Below, piece after piece: positions 26,790-35,437 of a stretch of 64,000 nucleotides of DNA. The DNA comes from Idiomarina tyrosinivorans. GTDB lineage: Bacteria; Pseudomonadota; Gammaproteobacteria; Enterobacterales; Alteromonadaceae. The position numbers were made by a program, and so were the translations under genes. How positions within the stretch are numbered: position 1 is the first letter of the stretch; every line of letters begins with the position of its first letter. Below the pieces are notes generated by a model. It did not search any database, was not told the DNA's origin, and saw nothing but the letters and a program-made list of their open reading frames with translations. The stretch is taken from NCBI RefSeq assembly GCF_003987475.1, contig NZ_PIQH01000004.1, positions 186,001 through 250,000 of the forward strand, in the 5' to 3' direction.

Positions 26790-27704
26790 GTGACTGAAAA
26801 ACATCCAGTGCCTGTCGCTGACGCTGAAAAAATTGAACAGTTCGTCGAGCACTTGTGGCTACACCAAGGGGTCAGCGACCATACCCAAGCATCCTACCGC
26901 AACGATCTTAAACAATTCAGCCGGTTCCTCTCCGGGCTTTCGCATCAGGGACTCATCGCGGTGCAGCAAAGCGATCTAGAGGACTTCCTGTTACAACGCC
27001 GGGCGGCAGGCGTGTCACCACGCAGTACGGCAAGATTCCTTAGTGCGGCGAAAAAGTTTTATCAATTCGCCGTTAAGCAACGCTGGCTGTTGAGCGACCC
27101 AACACAGCGGCTGGCTCGACCAAAACAACCGCAAGCTATCCCGCATAGCCTCTCAGAATATGATGTTGAGGCGTTATTGTCCGCGCCAGATACAGCTTTA
27201 GCGATAGAGTTACGTGATCGGGCGATGTTAGAGGTGGTTTATGCCGCTGGCTTGCGCGTGAGTGAATTAGTCGGGCTCCGATTTGCGCAGCTGAGTCTCA
27301 CTCAAGGTCTGGTGAAAGTGATCGGTAAAGGCGATAAGGAGCGCTTGGTACCTTTGGGCGAGGAAGCGGTCAGTTGGTTGCAGCAATACCTTCGTCAAGC
27401 GCGCGCCAGCATTCATCGTGATGGTGGCGATTGGGTGTTTATTACCAATCGCGGAGGTCCGCTCACGCGGCAGACGTTTTGGCACCGTATTCGCTGCTAT
27501 GCAGAGCGCGCGGGGATTCGTTCGCATTTATCGCCACATACTCTGCGGCATGCGTTTGCCACGCACCTACTGAATCATGGCGCCGACCTGCGTGTGCTGC
27601 AAATGCTGCTTGGTCACAGCGATTTATCGACCACCCAAATTTATACCCATGTAGCGCGCGAGAGGCTGACCAGCTTGCACCAGCAACACCACCCGCGGGG
27701 GTAA
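26790..27704 (+). CDS. xerD: Tyrosine recombinase XerD
   Basis: 304 residues. XerD with XerC resolves chromosome dimers at dif under FtsK control. The N-terminal SAM-like domain is followed by the catalytic domain carrying the full set of residues: Arg in 'AAGLRVSELVGL' (about 156), Lys in 'VIGKGDKERLVPL', His-x-x-Arg in 'LSPHTLRHAFATHLL', His in 'LLGHSDLSTTQIYTH' and the Tyr nucleophile in that last motif. Start GTG at 26790. xerD-dsbC-recJ-prfB-lysS is the E. coli order too, which distinguishes it from xerC. Confidence 0.95.
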   Translation: MTEKHPVPVADAEKIEQFVEHLWLHQGVSDHTQASYRNDLKQFSRFLSGLSHQGLIAVQQSDLEDFLLQRRAAGVSPRSTARFLSAAKKFYQFAVKQRWLLSDPTQRLARPKQPQAIPHSLSEYDVEALLSAPDTALAIELRDRAMLEVVYAAGLRVSELVGLRFAQLSLTQGLVKVIGKGDKERLVPLGEEAVSWLQQYLRQARASIHRDGGDWVFITNRGGPLTRQTFWHRIRCYAERAGIRSHLSPHTLRHAFATHLLNHGADLRVLQMLLGHSDLSTTQIYTHVARERLTSLHQQHHPRG

Positions 27705-27792
27705 TGGCTTTTTTCTTTAGAGCGTTGCTTTTTTATGGCGAACATCGTACCGTTCAAGCATTGTAACGAAAGCAAATGAAGTGAGTTGTCCG

Positions 27793-28527
27793 GTGAAAAA
27801 GTCTTTACTGCTAGGCGTGTTGTTAGGTTGTCTTTCCGTAGTGAGTAATGCGCAAGATTTACCGATTAATACCGATCGCTTAAATGCGCTAAAAATTACG
27901 GTTAGTAAGGTAGAAAAAACCCCGATTGAAGGTATTTACGCTGCAGTGACTAATCAAGGCCTATTGTATGTTTCGGCAGACGGTAATTATTTGTTCGCTG
28001 GTAACTTATTTGATATCCGCTCAAATGCCCCAGTGAATCTTACGGATCAGGGCATGGCCGAATTACGCCAGCAACAATTAAAAAACGTCGAAGATCAAAT
28101 GGTGGTTTATAAAGCGGACAACGAAAAATATCACGTTACGATATTTACTGACCCCACGTGCCCTTATTGCAAAAAGCTACATAAAGCTATGCCAGAGTAT
28201 TTGGCGGAAGGAATTACCGTACGCTACTTAGCTTTTCCTCGCGGAGGGATGCGAACCAAAGGAGCCTATCAACTTCGCCAGATCTGGTGTTCAGATGATC
28301 CGCGGCAAACCTTTAATGCGATCGAACAGCATGAGAATGTTGATGTCGATGTTGATTGTGACGCACCTGTTGCCGAACATTATCAGCTAGGACAGGTAAT
28401 CGGCGTTACGGGTACGCCGGCGATAATTCTGCCGAACGGACAAATGATCCCAGGATATCAAACTGCCGCGCAGTTAGCGGACCTGCTCAAACAACAAAGT
28501 CAGTCTGCGATGCAATACGCTGAGTAA
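27793..28527 (+). CDS. dsbC: Thiol:disulfide interchange protein DsbC
   Basis: 244 residues from GTG at 27793. DsbC is the periplasmic V-shaped dimeric disulfide isomerase kept reduced by DsbD. A signal peptide (KKSLLLGVLLGCLSVVSNA) is followed by the N-terminal dimerisation domain and a thioredoxin-fold domain with the CPYC active site at residues 123-126 ('FTDPTCPYCKKLH') and the cis-Pro in 'GVTGTPAIILPNG'. The structural Cys pair is in 'IWCSDDP' and 'VDCDAP'. The frame opens at 27781, but the later GTG gives a normal signal peptide. Confidence 0.95.
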   Translation: MKKSLLLGVLLGCLSVVSNAQDLPINTDRLNALKITVSKVEKTPIEGIYAAVTNQGLLYVSADGNYLFAGNLFDIRSNAPVNLTDQGMAELRQQQLKNVEDQMVVYKADNEKYHVTIFTDPTCPYCKKLHKAMPEYLAEGITVRYLAFPRGGMRTKGAYQLRQIWCSDDPRQTFNAIEQHENVDVDVDCDAPVAEHYQLGQVIGVTGTPAIILPNGQMIPGYQTAAQLADLLKQQSQSAMQYAE

Positions 28528-28542
28528 CCTGAGAGGTTGGTT

Positions 28543-30255
28543 TTGTCGTACCGCATCCGTCGCAGAGAAATAAATCATCACCACCAGTTACCGGATAGTT
28601 TGAGCCCGTTACTGCAACGCATCTATGCGGCGCGTGGCGTAGAGCGAGCGCAACAGTTGCAGTTAACAGCATCGGCGCTGATTCCCCCGGCTCAATTAGA
28701 CGGTACCGAACAAGCAATTGATAGGCTAATCGCTGCCCGCGAACAGCAACAAACGGTGGTGATTTGTGGTGACTTTGATGCCGATGGTGCGACGAGCACT
28801 GCATTGATGCTCAGTGCTCTAGCTGCAATGGGGTTTCAGCACCTCAATTACTGTATTCCCAATCGTTTTAGCGACGGCTATGGGCTGACGCCAGGCTTAG
28901 TAAAACAGGCTCAGGCGCAAGGCGCTGAGCTAATCATTACTGTCGATAGTGGCATTGCCTGCTTTGCCGGCGTAGATCATGCTATGGAACTAGGCATTGA
29001 TGTCATCATTACCGACCATCACCTGCCCGCAGAGCGCCTCCCAGCGGCCACTGCAATTGTTAACCCTAACCTTCCTAATGCCCGGTTTCCTAGTAAAGCG
29101 TTAGCGGGAGTCGGGGTTTGTTTTTATCTGCTGCTGGCATTACGTGCGGCGTTGCGAGAGCGCTTCGACGAAGCTGGACCAAACTTGGCCGAGTGGCTAG
29201 ACCTTGTTGCAGTTGGCACTGTGGCTGACGTTGTTGCGTTAGATCACAATAACCGTATCTTGGTGCATCAAGGCTTGCAACGAATTCGTGCTGGCAAAGC
29301 GCGCCCTGGTATTGCTGCTCTGATCGAAGTCAGCGGTCGTAACCCAGCAACCTTACAGGCGCCGGATCTAGGCTTTGCCGTAGGTCCGCGAATTAATGCT
29401 GCAGGTCGATTGGACGATATGGCGTTAGGGGTAGAGTGCTTGTTAGCAACCAACCGTCAGCAGGCGCTTGAAAATGCCACAATGCTAGACCAGTTAAATC
29501 GACAACGTCGAGACATTGAGGCAACCATGCGCGATGAAGCAGATGCTATAGTAGATAATCTGCAACTTGCCGGCGAATTGCCCAAGATCCTGACCTTGTT
29601 TCACCCGCAATGGCACAGCGGCGTGGTGGGCATTGTTGCGGGAAGGATCAAGGAACGTCATCAACGCCCGGTGATAGTTTTTGCGCAAGAAGATGGGCAA
29701 AGTGGGTTGCTAAAAGGCTCTGCACGGTCAATAGCGGGCTTTCATATTCGTGATTTTCTAGAACGTGTGCAAAGCCGCTATCCCGATGTGATTACGCGTT
29801 TTGGCGGACACGCGATGGCAGCAGGGCTCAGTGTAGATGAGGCGCAATGGCCAGCGTTTCAACAAGCCGTGCAGCAAGTCATCGAAGAATGGCCGGGATT
29901 AGACGTCGGTGAGACGGTGTATTGGTCGGACGGCGAGTTAGACCCTTCACAACTGCATTTGGCTACCGCTGAACAGCTTGCACATGCGGGACCTTGGGGG
30001 CAGGGATTCCCAGAGCCTTTATTTGACGGGCAATTTACGCTAGTGCAACAGCGGATTGTCGCGAGCAAGCACTTGAAGCTGGTGGTAAAGCAAGGCAGGG
30101 CGTTGCTCGACGCTATCGCTTTCAACGTTGATCTATCGGTGTGGCCGAATGCCAGCGTGCGTAGGGTCGAACTGGTATATCGTTTACAGGTGAATGAATA
30201 CCGCGGTAAAAAACAGCTGCAACTGCTGGTAGAGCAATTGCGTCCATTACGTTAG
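28543..30255 (+). CDS. recJ: Single-stranded-DNA-specific exonuclease RecJ
   Basis: 570 residues. RecJ degrades single-stranded DNA 5' to 3' in RecFOR recombination, mismatch repair and base excision repair. DHH-family motifs are present: 'VVICGDFDADGATSTALML', 'ITVDSGIACFAGVDHA', 'VIITDHHLPAERLP', then the DHHA1 domain with 'GGHAMAAGLSV' and a C-terminal OB fold. No ATG is available near the N-terminus; TTG at 28537 or 28543 are candidates, and GAGAGG 6 bases before 28543 favours the second. mutS and recO of related repair routes are also in this window. Confidence 0.95.
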   Translation: MSYRIRRREINHHHQLPDSLSPLLQRIYAARGVERAQQLQLTASALIPPAQLDGTEQAIDRLIAAREQQQTVVICGDFDADGATSTALMLSALAAMGFQHLNYCIPNRFSDGYGLTPGLVKQAQAQGAELIITVDSGIACFAGVDHAMELGIDVIITDHHLPAERLPAATAIVNPNLPNARFPSKALAGVGVCFYLLLALRAALRERFDEAGPNLAEWLDLVAVGTVADVVALDHNNRILVHQGLQRIRAGKARPGIAALIEVSGRNPATLQAPDLGFAVGPRINAAGRLDDMALGVECLLATNRQQALENATMLDQLNRQRRDIEATMRDEADAIVDNLQLAGELPKILTLFHPQWHSGVVGIVAGRIKERHQRPVIVFAQEDGQSGLLKGSARSIAGFHIRDFLERVQSRYPDVITRFGGHAMAAGLSVDEAQWPAFQQAVQQVIEEWPGLDVGETVYWSDGELDPSQLHLATAEQLAHAGPWGQGFPEPLFDGQFTLVQQRIVASKHLKLVVKQGRALLDAIAFNVDLSVWPNASVRRVELVYRLQVNEYRGKKQLQLLVEQLRPLR

Positions 30256-30292
30256 AATATCCGACCTTTTTTAGTTATCAGGCTTACACGCT

Positions 30293-31391
30293 ATGTTTGA
30301 AACCAATGCCACCTATAATGCGATAAAAGATATGCGCGAGCGTAGCGAAGCGCTTAGGGGGTATCTTTGACTATGATGCAAAGGTCGAACGTTTAGAAGA
30401 AGTCACCCGCGAGCTTGAAGATCCGAGTGTTTGGGATGAGCCGCAAAAAGCGCAAAGTTTGGGCAAAGAGCGTGCCGCGTTAGAAACCGTAGTGGAGACG
30501 CTGCAGGGACTCCAGCAAGGCCTAGACGATGTTGAAGGGTTAGTTGACCTTGCCGTAGAAGCCGACGATGAGGACACCTTTAACGAAGCGAAGACAGAGT
30601 TGGAACAATGGCTGACGCAATTGGAGGCGTTAGAGTTTCGGCGCATGTTTTCGCAAGAAAACGATGATTCAGATTGTTACCTAGACATTCAGGCAGGTTC
30701 TGGCGGTACGGAAGCGCAAGATTGGGCTAATATGTTGCTGCGGATGTATTTGCGTTGGGCCGAGAGCCATGATTTTAAAACTGAGATCACCGAACTCTCA
30801 GAGGGCGAGGTTGCGGGGATTAAATCGGCGACGGTGCGCATTCAAGGCGAATATGCGTTCGGCTGGTTGCGCACCGAAACCGGGGTGCATCGGCTGGTAC
30901 GGAAATCGCCTTTTGACTCTGGCAATCGCCGCCATACGTCATTCGCTTCGGTATTTGTTTACCCTGAAGTGGATGAAGACATCGAGATCGAAATCGATCC
31001 ATCTGATTTGCGGGTTGATACCTACCGCGCATCTGGGGCCGGTGGTCAGCACGTTAACCGAACGGATTCAGCGGTGCGAATAACCCACGAACCGACGGGA
31101 ATTGTGGTGCAGTGTCAAAGTGACCGTTCACAACATAAAAACCGTGATGCGGCAATGAAACAGTTGCGCGCAAAATTGTACGAATTTGAACTGCAAAAGC
31201 AGAATGAAGACAAGCAAGCGATGGAAGATGCCAAATCGGATATCGGTTGGGGCAGTCAAATTCGCTCATATGTATTAGACGATGCTCGAATTAAAGATTT
31301 ACGCACGGGCGTTGAGAATCGAAATACTCAGGCTGTACTTGATGGGGCGCTTGACCCTTTTATAGAAGCCAGTTTGAAATCAGGACTATAA
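30293..31391 (+). CDS. prfB: Peptide chain release factor 2 (with programmed +1 frameshift)
   Basis: RF2 recognises UGA and UAA. The gene is split: 25 codons from ATG 30293 to CTT 30365-30367, an in-frame TGA at 30368-30370, and continuation in the +1 frame from GAC at 30369. The joined product is 365 residues, the same as E. coli RF2. The anticodon-mimic segment '[15 protein letters not shown]' and the peptidyl-hydrolysis motif GGQ ('[19 protein letters not shown]') are present. The frame change makes RF2 regulate its own synthesis. It lies before lysS as in E. coli. Confidence 0.97.
30356..30371 (+). promoter_or_regulatory. prfB programmed +1 frameshift site
   Basis: The site has the classical parts: an internal Shine-Dalgarno-like AGGGGG at 30356-30361, then TAT, the slippery CTT at 30365-30367, the stop TGA at 30368-30370 and a following C. 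Slow decoding of UGA when RF2 is scarce allows the tRNA on CUU to slip to UUU and read GAC next. This match is exact to the well-studied E. coli arrangement. Confidence 0.97.
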
Positions 31392-31423
31392 CTAGCAGAC
31401 TTTCCGAAAGAGGACCTTGGCTA

Positions 31424-32932
31424 ATGGCAGATAATTCGCAAACGCCCGAAGTAGACATTAATGAACAAATTGCCCAGCGCAAAGCTAAATTGTCTGCAAT
31501 GCGTGACAAGGGCGTCGCTTTTCCTAATGACTTTCGTCGCGATGCGCTAGCCAAGCCATTGCATGACCAGTATGACGAGGCTAGCAAGGAAGAGCTAGAG
31601 CAACAGGGCGTGCGGGTTAAGGTTGCAGGGCGAATGATGACTCGACGGATTATGGGTAAAGCAAGCTTTGCCACTATCCAAGACATGTCGGGAAAAATTC
31701 AGTTGTATGTGGCGCGTGATAACCTGCCAGAGGGCTTCTATAACACTGAGTTCAAGAAATGGGATCTGGGTGACATTGTTGCCGCCAGCGGAACCCTATT
31801 CAAAACCGGAACCGGCGAGTTGAGTGTACTGGTCGATGATGTGCGTCTGCTGACCAAAGCGTTACGTCCATTACCGGATAAGTTTCATGGTCTAGCAGAC
31901 CAGGAAACACGCTATCGCCAACGCTATTTGGATTTAATTACTAATGAAGCGTCGCGGAATACGTTTGTGGCGCGCTCTAAAGTTATTGAAGCCATTCGTC
32001 GCTTTTTGAGTGGCAAAGACTTTCTCGAAGTTGAAACACCAATGATGCAAGCGATTCCTGGTGGCGCGTCAGCGAAACCTTTTGTCACCCACCATAATGC
32101 GTTAGACATGGATTTGTATCTGCGCATTGCACCGGAGCTATACCTGAAGCGTTTGGTTGTTGGTGGTTTCGAAAAAGTATTTGAAATCAACCGCAACTTC
32201 CGTAATGAAGGGTTATCAACCCGACATAACCCCGAATTCACTATGTTGGAATTCTACTGGGGCTATGCGGACTATCACGATTTGATGGATATGACTGAGG
32301 AAATGTTGCGCAGCGTTGCCCAACAAGTGCTGGGTACTCTGCAATTCACCAGTCAAGGCGTTGACTACGATTTTGCTCAGCCGTTTGCGCGTATGACTGT
32401 GTTGGAAGCTATCTTGGCGCATATGCCAGAGGCGACTGAGGCACAGTTGAACGAGATGGATTCTGCCACCGCGTTAGCGAAAACGATCGGTATCGACGTC
32501 AAGCCGTCGTGGGGGTTGGGCAAGGTGCAAATCGAAATTTTTGAGGAAGTCGCTGAGCATAAGTTGATTCAGCCAACCTTCATTACCGCATACCCTGCGG
32601 AAGTCTCACCGCTGGCTCGGCGTAACGACGATAATCCGTTTGTTACCGACCGTTTTGAGTTTTTTGCCGGTGGCCGTGAGCTTGCCAACGGTTTCTCTGA
32701 GTTGAACGACGCCGAGGATCAAGCCGAACGGTTCCAACAACAGGTGGAACAGAAAGAAGCTGGAGACGACGAGGCAATGTTCTTTGATGAAGATTACGTT
32801 ACTGCGTTGGAGCATGGCATGCCGCCAACCGCAGGCGAGGGGATCGGCATTGACCGCTTAGTCATGCTACTGACCGATTCTGCTTCCATTCGTGACGTAT
32901 TGTTGTTCCCTCACATGCGTCCAAAAGCCTAA
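31424..32932 (+). CDS. lysS: Lysyl-tRNA synthetase, class II
   Basis: 502 residues. An N-terminal OB-fold anticodon-binding domain ('[32 protein letters not shown]', about 65-100) precedes the class II catalytic core with motif 2 '[32 protein letters not shown]' and motif 3 '[14 protein letters not shown]' near the C-terminus. AAAGAGGACC precedes the ATG. It follows prfB after 32 bases and is followed by an inverted repeat without a T-run. Confidence 0.97.
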   Translation: MADNSQTPEVDINEQIAQRKAKLSAMRDKGVAFPNDFRRDALAKPLHDQYDEASKEELEQQGVRVKVAGRMMTRRIMGKASFATIQDMSGKIQLYVARDNLPEGFYNTEFKKWDLGDIVAASGTLFKTGTGELSVLVDDVRLLTKALRPLPDKFHGLADQETRYRQRYLDLITNEASRNTFVARSKVIEAIRRFLSGKDFLEVETPMMQAIPGGASAKPFVTHHNALDMDLYLRIAPELYLKRLVVGGFEKVFEINRNFRNEGLSTRHNPEFTMLEFYWGYADYHDLMDMTEEMLRSVAQQVLGTLQFTSQGVDYDFAQPFARMTVLEAILAHMPEATEAQLNEMDSATALAKTIGIDVKPSWGLGKVQIEIFEEVAEHKLIQPTFITAYPAEVSPLARRNDDNPFVTDRFEFFAGGRELANGFSELNDAEDQAERFQQQVEQKEAGDDEAMFFDEDYVTALEHGMPPTAGEGIGIDRLVMLLTDSASIRDVLLFPHMRPKA

Positions 32933-32945
32933 TTGAATGAATCTT

Positions 32946-32982
32946 CGATATCCCACTAAAGCGTACTATTGGTGGGATATCG
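32946..32982 (+). repeat. 11-bp perfect inverted repeat downstream of lysS
   Basis: CGATATCCCAC at 32946-32956 is an exact inverted copy of GTGGGATATCG at 32972-32982, with a 15-base loop. It starts 14 bases after the lysS stop. There is no T-tract, so it is not a standard intrinsic terminator; it may protect the 3' end of the lysS message, act with Rho, or be a protein-binding site for the downstream ogt promoter. Confidence 0.6.
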
Positions 32983-33090
32983 ACCTTAACCATTCAAAAA
33001 AATCGTAAAAAATATTGGTTTATCACTGACAATCATTCAATTTCGTCTATCCTTAGCGGTAATCCATTCAATCTAATCATACGGAATGTT

Positions 33091-33573
33091 ATGCACCATT
33101 TAGAGTTTGATACGCCTCTAGGTGCGATGCTCGCGATTGCCGATAATCAGCACCTAACAGGATTGTTTTATAAAGACCAAACGAAACAGCCGTCTCTTGC
33201 TGCTTCTAAACAACATCATAGTCATCCAGTCTTGCTGCAAACCAAAAAGCAGTTAGAGGATTACTTTGCCGGTCAAAGACAACGCTTCAGTATTCCGCTA
33301 AAAGTGCAAACCACAGCTTTTCAAAAGTCGGTATGGGAAGTGCTTAGCCATATCAGGCCAGGAGAAACTTGGTCGTATAAAAAGGTTGCAGAACGCATCG
33401 GCAAGCCCACTAGTATTCGTGCTGTTGCTAATGCGATTTCTAGGAACCCGTTTATTATTGTGATCCCTTGCCATCGAGTGACTGGCATAAAAGGGGAATT
33501 GAGAGGCTATGCCGCAGGCGTTGACAGGCAAAGACATTTGTTACTACAAGAATCATCAACGCTAGGCAAATAA
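33091..33573 (+). CDS. ogt: Methylated-DNA--protein-cysteine methyltransferase
   Basis: 160 residues. It transfers the methyl group of O6-methylguanine to its own Cys in a one-turn repair reaction. The active-site PCHR lies in 'NPFIIVIPCHRVTG' with Cys 127; the DNA-binding helix 'SYKKVAERIGKPTSIRAVANAISRNP' is complete, as is the short N-terminal domain. It stands alone, about 160 bases after lysS, with an AT-rich upstream region. Codon choice looks more AT-rich than its neighbours, which could mean later acquisition; that is by eye only. Confidence 0.93.
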   Translation: MHHLEFDTPLGAMLAIADNQHLTGLFYKDQTKQPSLAASKQHHSHPVLLQTKKQLEDYFAGQRQRFSIPLKVQTTAFQKSVWEVLSHIRPGETWSYKKVAERIGKPTSIRAVANAISRNPFIIVIPCHRVTGIKGELRGYAAGVDRQRHLLLQESSTLGK

Positions 33574-33584
33574 TGCAAATAAAT

Positions 33585-33618
33585 AAAAAAGCGGACAACA
33601 GATGTTGTCCGCTTTTTT
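33585..33618. terminator. Bidirectional terminator between ogt and slyD
   Basis: AAAAAAGCGGACAAC at 33585-33599 pairs with GTTGTCCGCTTTTTT at 33604-33618 around a 4-base loop. The A-run on one side and T-run on the other make it work on both strands, fitting its place between convergent ogt (stop at 33573) and slyD (stop at 33637). Confidence 0.92.
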
Positions 33619-33636
33619 ATGCGTTAAGGCTAACGA

Positions 33637-34119
33637 TTAATGATCTTGACCGTCAGCATGGACGTGACCGTGTTCCAGTTCTTGCTCAGTCGCGTCGCGT
33701 ACTTCAACGACTTCAACATCGAAGTTTAAGTCGACGCCAGCAAGAGGATGGTTGCCATCTACTGTTACTTCGTCATCTTTCACATCAACAATAACCACTG
33801 ATTGGTCACCTTGGTCGGTGCTGGCGCGGAACTGCATGCCAGGCTCTACGTCGTTATCACCAAACATGCTACGCGGAACGGTTTGGATTAAACCATCATG
33901 ACGTTCACCATAAGCTTCTTCAGGTTTAATTTCCGCGGTGAAATTATCGCCTACACCTTTGCCTTCTAAAGCGTTCTCCAAACCTGGGATCAGCATTCCA
34001 CGACCATGGATGAAGCTCAACGGGTGACCTTCTTTTGATTGGTCTAGTGTTTGTCCCTCAGCTGTTTTCACAGTGTAGTGGATAGAGACGACTTTGTTTG
34101 CTGCGATAGTTTCGCTCAT
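33637..34119 (-). CDS. slyD: FKBP-type peptidyl-prolyl cis-trans isomerase SlyD
   Basis: 160 residues. SlyD combines prolyl isomerase and chaperone activity and, in enterobacteria, delivers nickel. The split FKBP domain ('VVSIHYTVKTAEGQTLDQS', 'PLSFIHGRGMLIPGLENALEGKGVGD') encloses the IF chaperone insert (about residues 70-125, 'PEEAYGERHDGLIQTVPRSMFG'). The C-terminal tail is short with four His (HGHVHADGQDH), far smaller than the Cys/His-rich metal tail of E. coli SlyD, so strong nickel storage is unlikely. It starts 3 bases after the ygfZ stop. Confidence 0.93.
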   Translation of the reverse strand: MSETIAANKVVSIHYTVKTAEGQTLDQSKEGHPLSFIHGRGMLIPGLENALEGKGVGDNFTAEIKPEEAYGERHDGLIQTVPRSMFGDNDVEPGMQFRASTDQGDQSVVIVDVKDDEVTVDGNHPLAGVDLNFDVEVVEVRDATEQELEHGHVHADGQDH

Positions 34120-34122
34120 AAG

Positions 34123-35061
34123 TTAAGTTTCCAATTGATAAGGCAGTGAGTGTATTTCCAAGAGACTGGCTTCGTCATCACGCAACCGAAACGTTTGCTC
34201 TGCAGTTGCATCTGCTGGCAATACCGCCAACAAATCGCAGTGATGTTCGGCACGGTTCACTGCACTAATTACCGTGCCTGCACGACGCCATCGTTGTTCG
34301 CCTAACGCGACTTCCACTGTAGCTCCCGGTTGGGGCAGCGCCGTCGCTTTCCCGCTCAGGCGAAACATTGCGCGCTTTTGCTTGCCCAAATACTTCATTC
34401 GGGCAATTGTCTCTTGGCCGATATAGCATCCCTTGGTAAAGCTAATACCATTTAGCGCCTGCACATTTAGCATCTGTGGTACAAATGCCAACTGTGTCAG
34501 TGCAGCGATCTGGGGACGACCGCGTTCAATTTCTAAAGCCTGCCAATAGCGTTGGTCGTATTCGGCGTCAATGCCTGAATGACCAATAACAAGCCACTGT
34601 TGCGGTGCTTCGCCAACCCGCAGTGCAACCCACTCAGGCTGGTTGACGACAGCAGCATCGATTTCAGCTTTGAGCAATGGGCTAAGCTTGTTGTTGCAAG
34701 ACTCACCAAATATACCGAGAATCTTGGTATCAGCCGAAATATCACGGATTTCAACTTGATTGAAAATCGCATATTTCTGTAACTGTGCCAGTGCTTTTTC
34801 GATGCTTTCACGCTGTTGAATAAGCAGCAGTCGCTCATTCCAACGAGTCAGCCAGAATACCGAAAACGCTTTCCCAGTCGGGTCACAAAGCGCGCCATAT
34901 AACCAACCTTGCTGTTCCAGTTGGTTAAGGTCACAGGTGAGCTGCCCCTGCAAAAAACTTTGCGCATCTGCCCCACTAAGAGCAATGATACCATAATCTG
35001 TCAGCGAAACGGTTACGCATTCCTCACAGGCTTTGGTAAACTCTTGCGTTAACGTCAGCAC
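34123..35061 (-). CDS. ygfZ: tRNA-modifying protein YgfZ (folate-binding)
   Basis: 312 residues from GTG at 35061. YgfZ is a tetrahydrofolate-binding GcvT-like protein that supports iron-sulfur cluster enzymes such as the tRNA methylthiotransferase MiaB. The family signature K-G-C-Y-x-G-Q-E is intact in 'ISFTKGCYIGQETIARMKYLGK'. The frame stays open up to 35319, but that part runs through the divergent sdhE gene; AAGGGAG 5 bases before the GTG fixes the start. ygfZ divergent from sdhE is the standard arrangement. Confidence 0.94.
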   Translation of the reverse strand: MLTLTQEFTKACEECVTVSLTDYGIIALSGADAQSFLQGQLTCDLNQLEQQGWLYGALCDPTGKAFSVFWLTRWNERLLLIQQRESIEKALAQLQKYAIFNQVEIRDISADTKILGIFGESCNNKLSPLLKAEIDAAVVNQPEWVALRVGEAPQQWLVIGHSGIDAEYDQRYWQALEIERGRPQIAALTQLAFVPQMLNVQALNGISFTKGCYIGQETIARMKYLGKQKRAMFRLSGKATALPQPGATVEVALGEQRWRRAGTVISAVNRAEHHCDLLAVLPADATAEQTFRLRDDEASLLEIHSLPYQLET

Positions 35062-35155
35062 GACTTCTCCCTTGGCTGATTTGTGACTGTCTTTCAAAGT
35101 ATTGGGGCGATATCGCAAATTACAAGGGGAGCTATGCATTAATTCAGGAGATGTT

Positions 35156-35428
35156 ATGTTGCCATTAAAGCAATCTGAAGAAGCGCTAAAAGATAAGCGT
35201 CGATTAAAATGGGCTTGCCGACGAGGCATGCTGGAGTTAGACGTGTTATTTGAACCTTTTGTCGACCAAGCATACGACGAACTAAGCGAACCGCAAAAGG
35301 CCGTTTTTAGACGCCTCATTACCTGCGACGACCCTGATTTGTTTGCATGGTTTATGGGGCATCAAAAATGTCCCGACGCTGAACTCAGTGAGATGATTGA
35401 ATTAATGCTGGCTCGCGTCAAAGTTTAA
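35156..35428 (+). CDS. sdhE: FAD assembly factor SdhE
   Basis: 90 residues, the typical size. SdhE promotes covalent attachment of FAD to succinate dehydrogenase and fumarate reductase flavoprotein subunits. The essential R-G-x-x-E motif is in 'ACRRGMLELDVLFEPF'; the C-terminal 'DPDLFAWFMGHQKCPD' is also typical. CAGGAG 5 bases before the ATG at 35156 sets the start; codons upstream in the same frame are not part of it. Divergent from ygfZ and followed at once by a ygfX-like frame. Confidence 0.94.
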   Translation: MLPLKQSEEALKDKRRLKWACRRGMLELDVLFEPFVDQAYDELSEPQKAVFRRLITCDDPDLFAWFMGHQKCPDAELSEMIELMLARVKV

Positions 35429-35437
35429 CCGCGCACA

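Noticed and set aside
30293-30370. prfB as a broken gene with an early stop
   Set aside because: The TGA is within a canonical programmed frameshift site and the joined product has full length.
33573-33794. 73-codon plus-strand frame over the ogt/slyD terminator
   Set aside because: It reads through a clear bidirectional terminator and then antisense to slyD; peptide is Arg/Leu/Gln noise.
35062-35319. Upstream extension of ygfZ through the sdhE promoter and gene
   Set aside because: It would run antisense across sdhE; AAGGGAG before GTG 35061 gives a normal YgfZ N-terminus.
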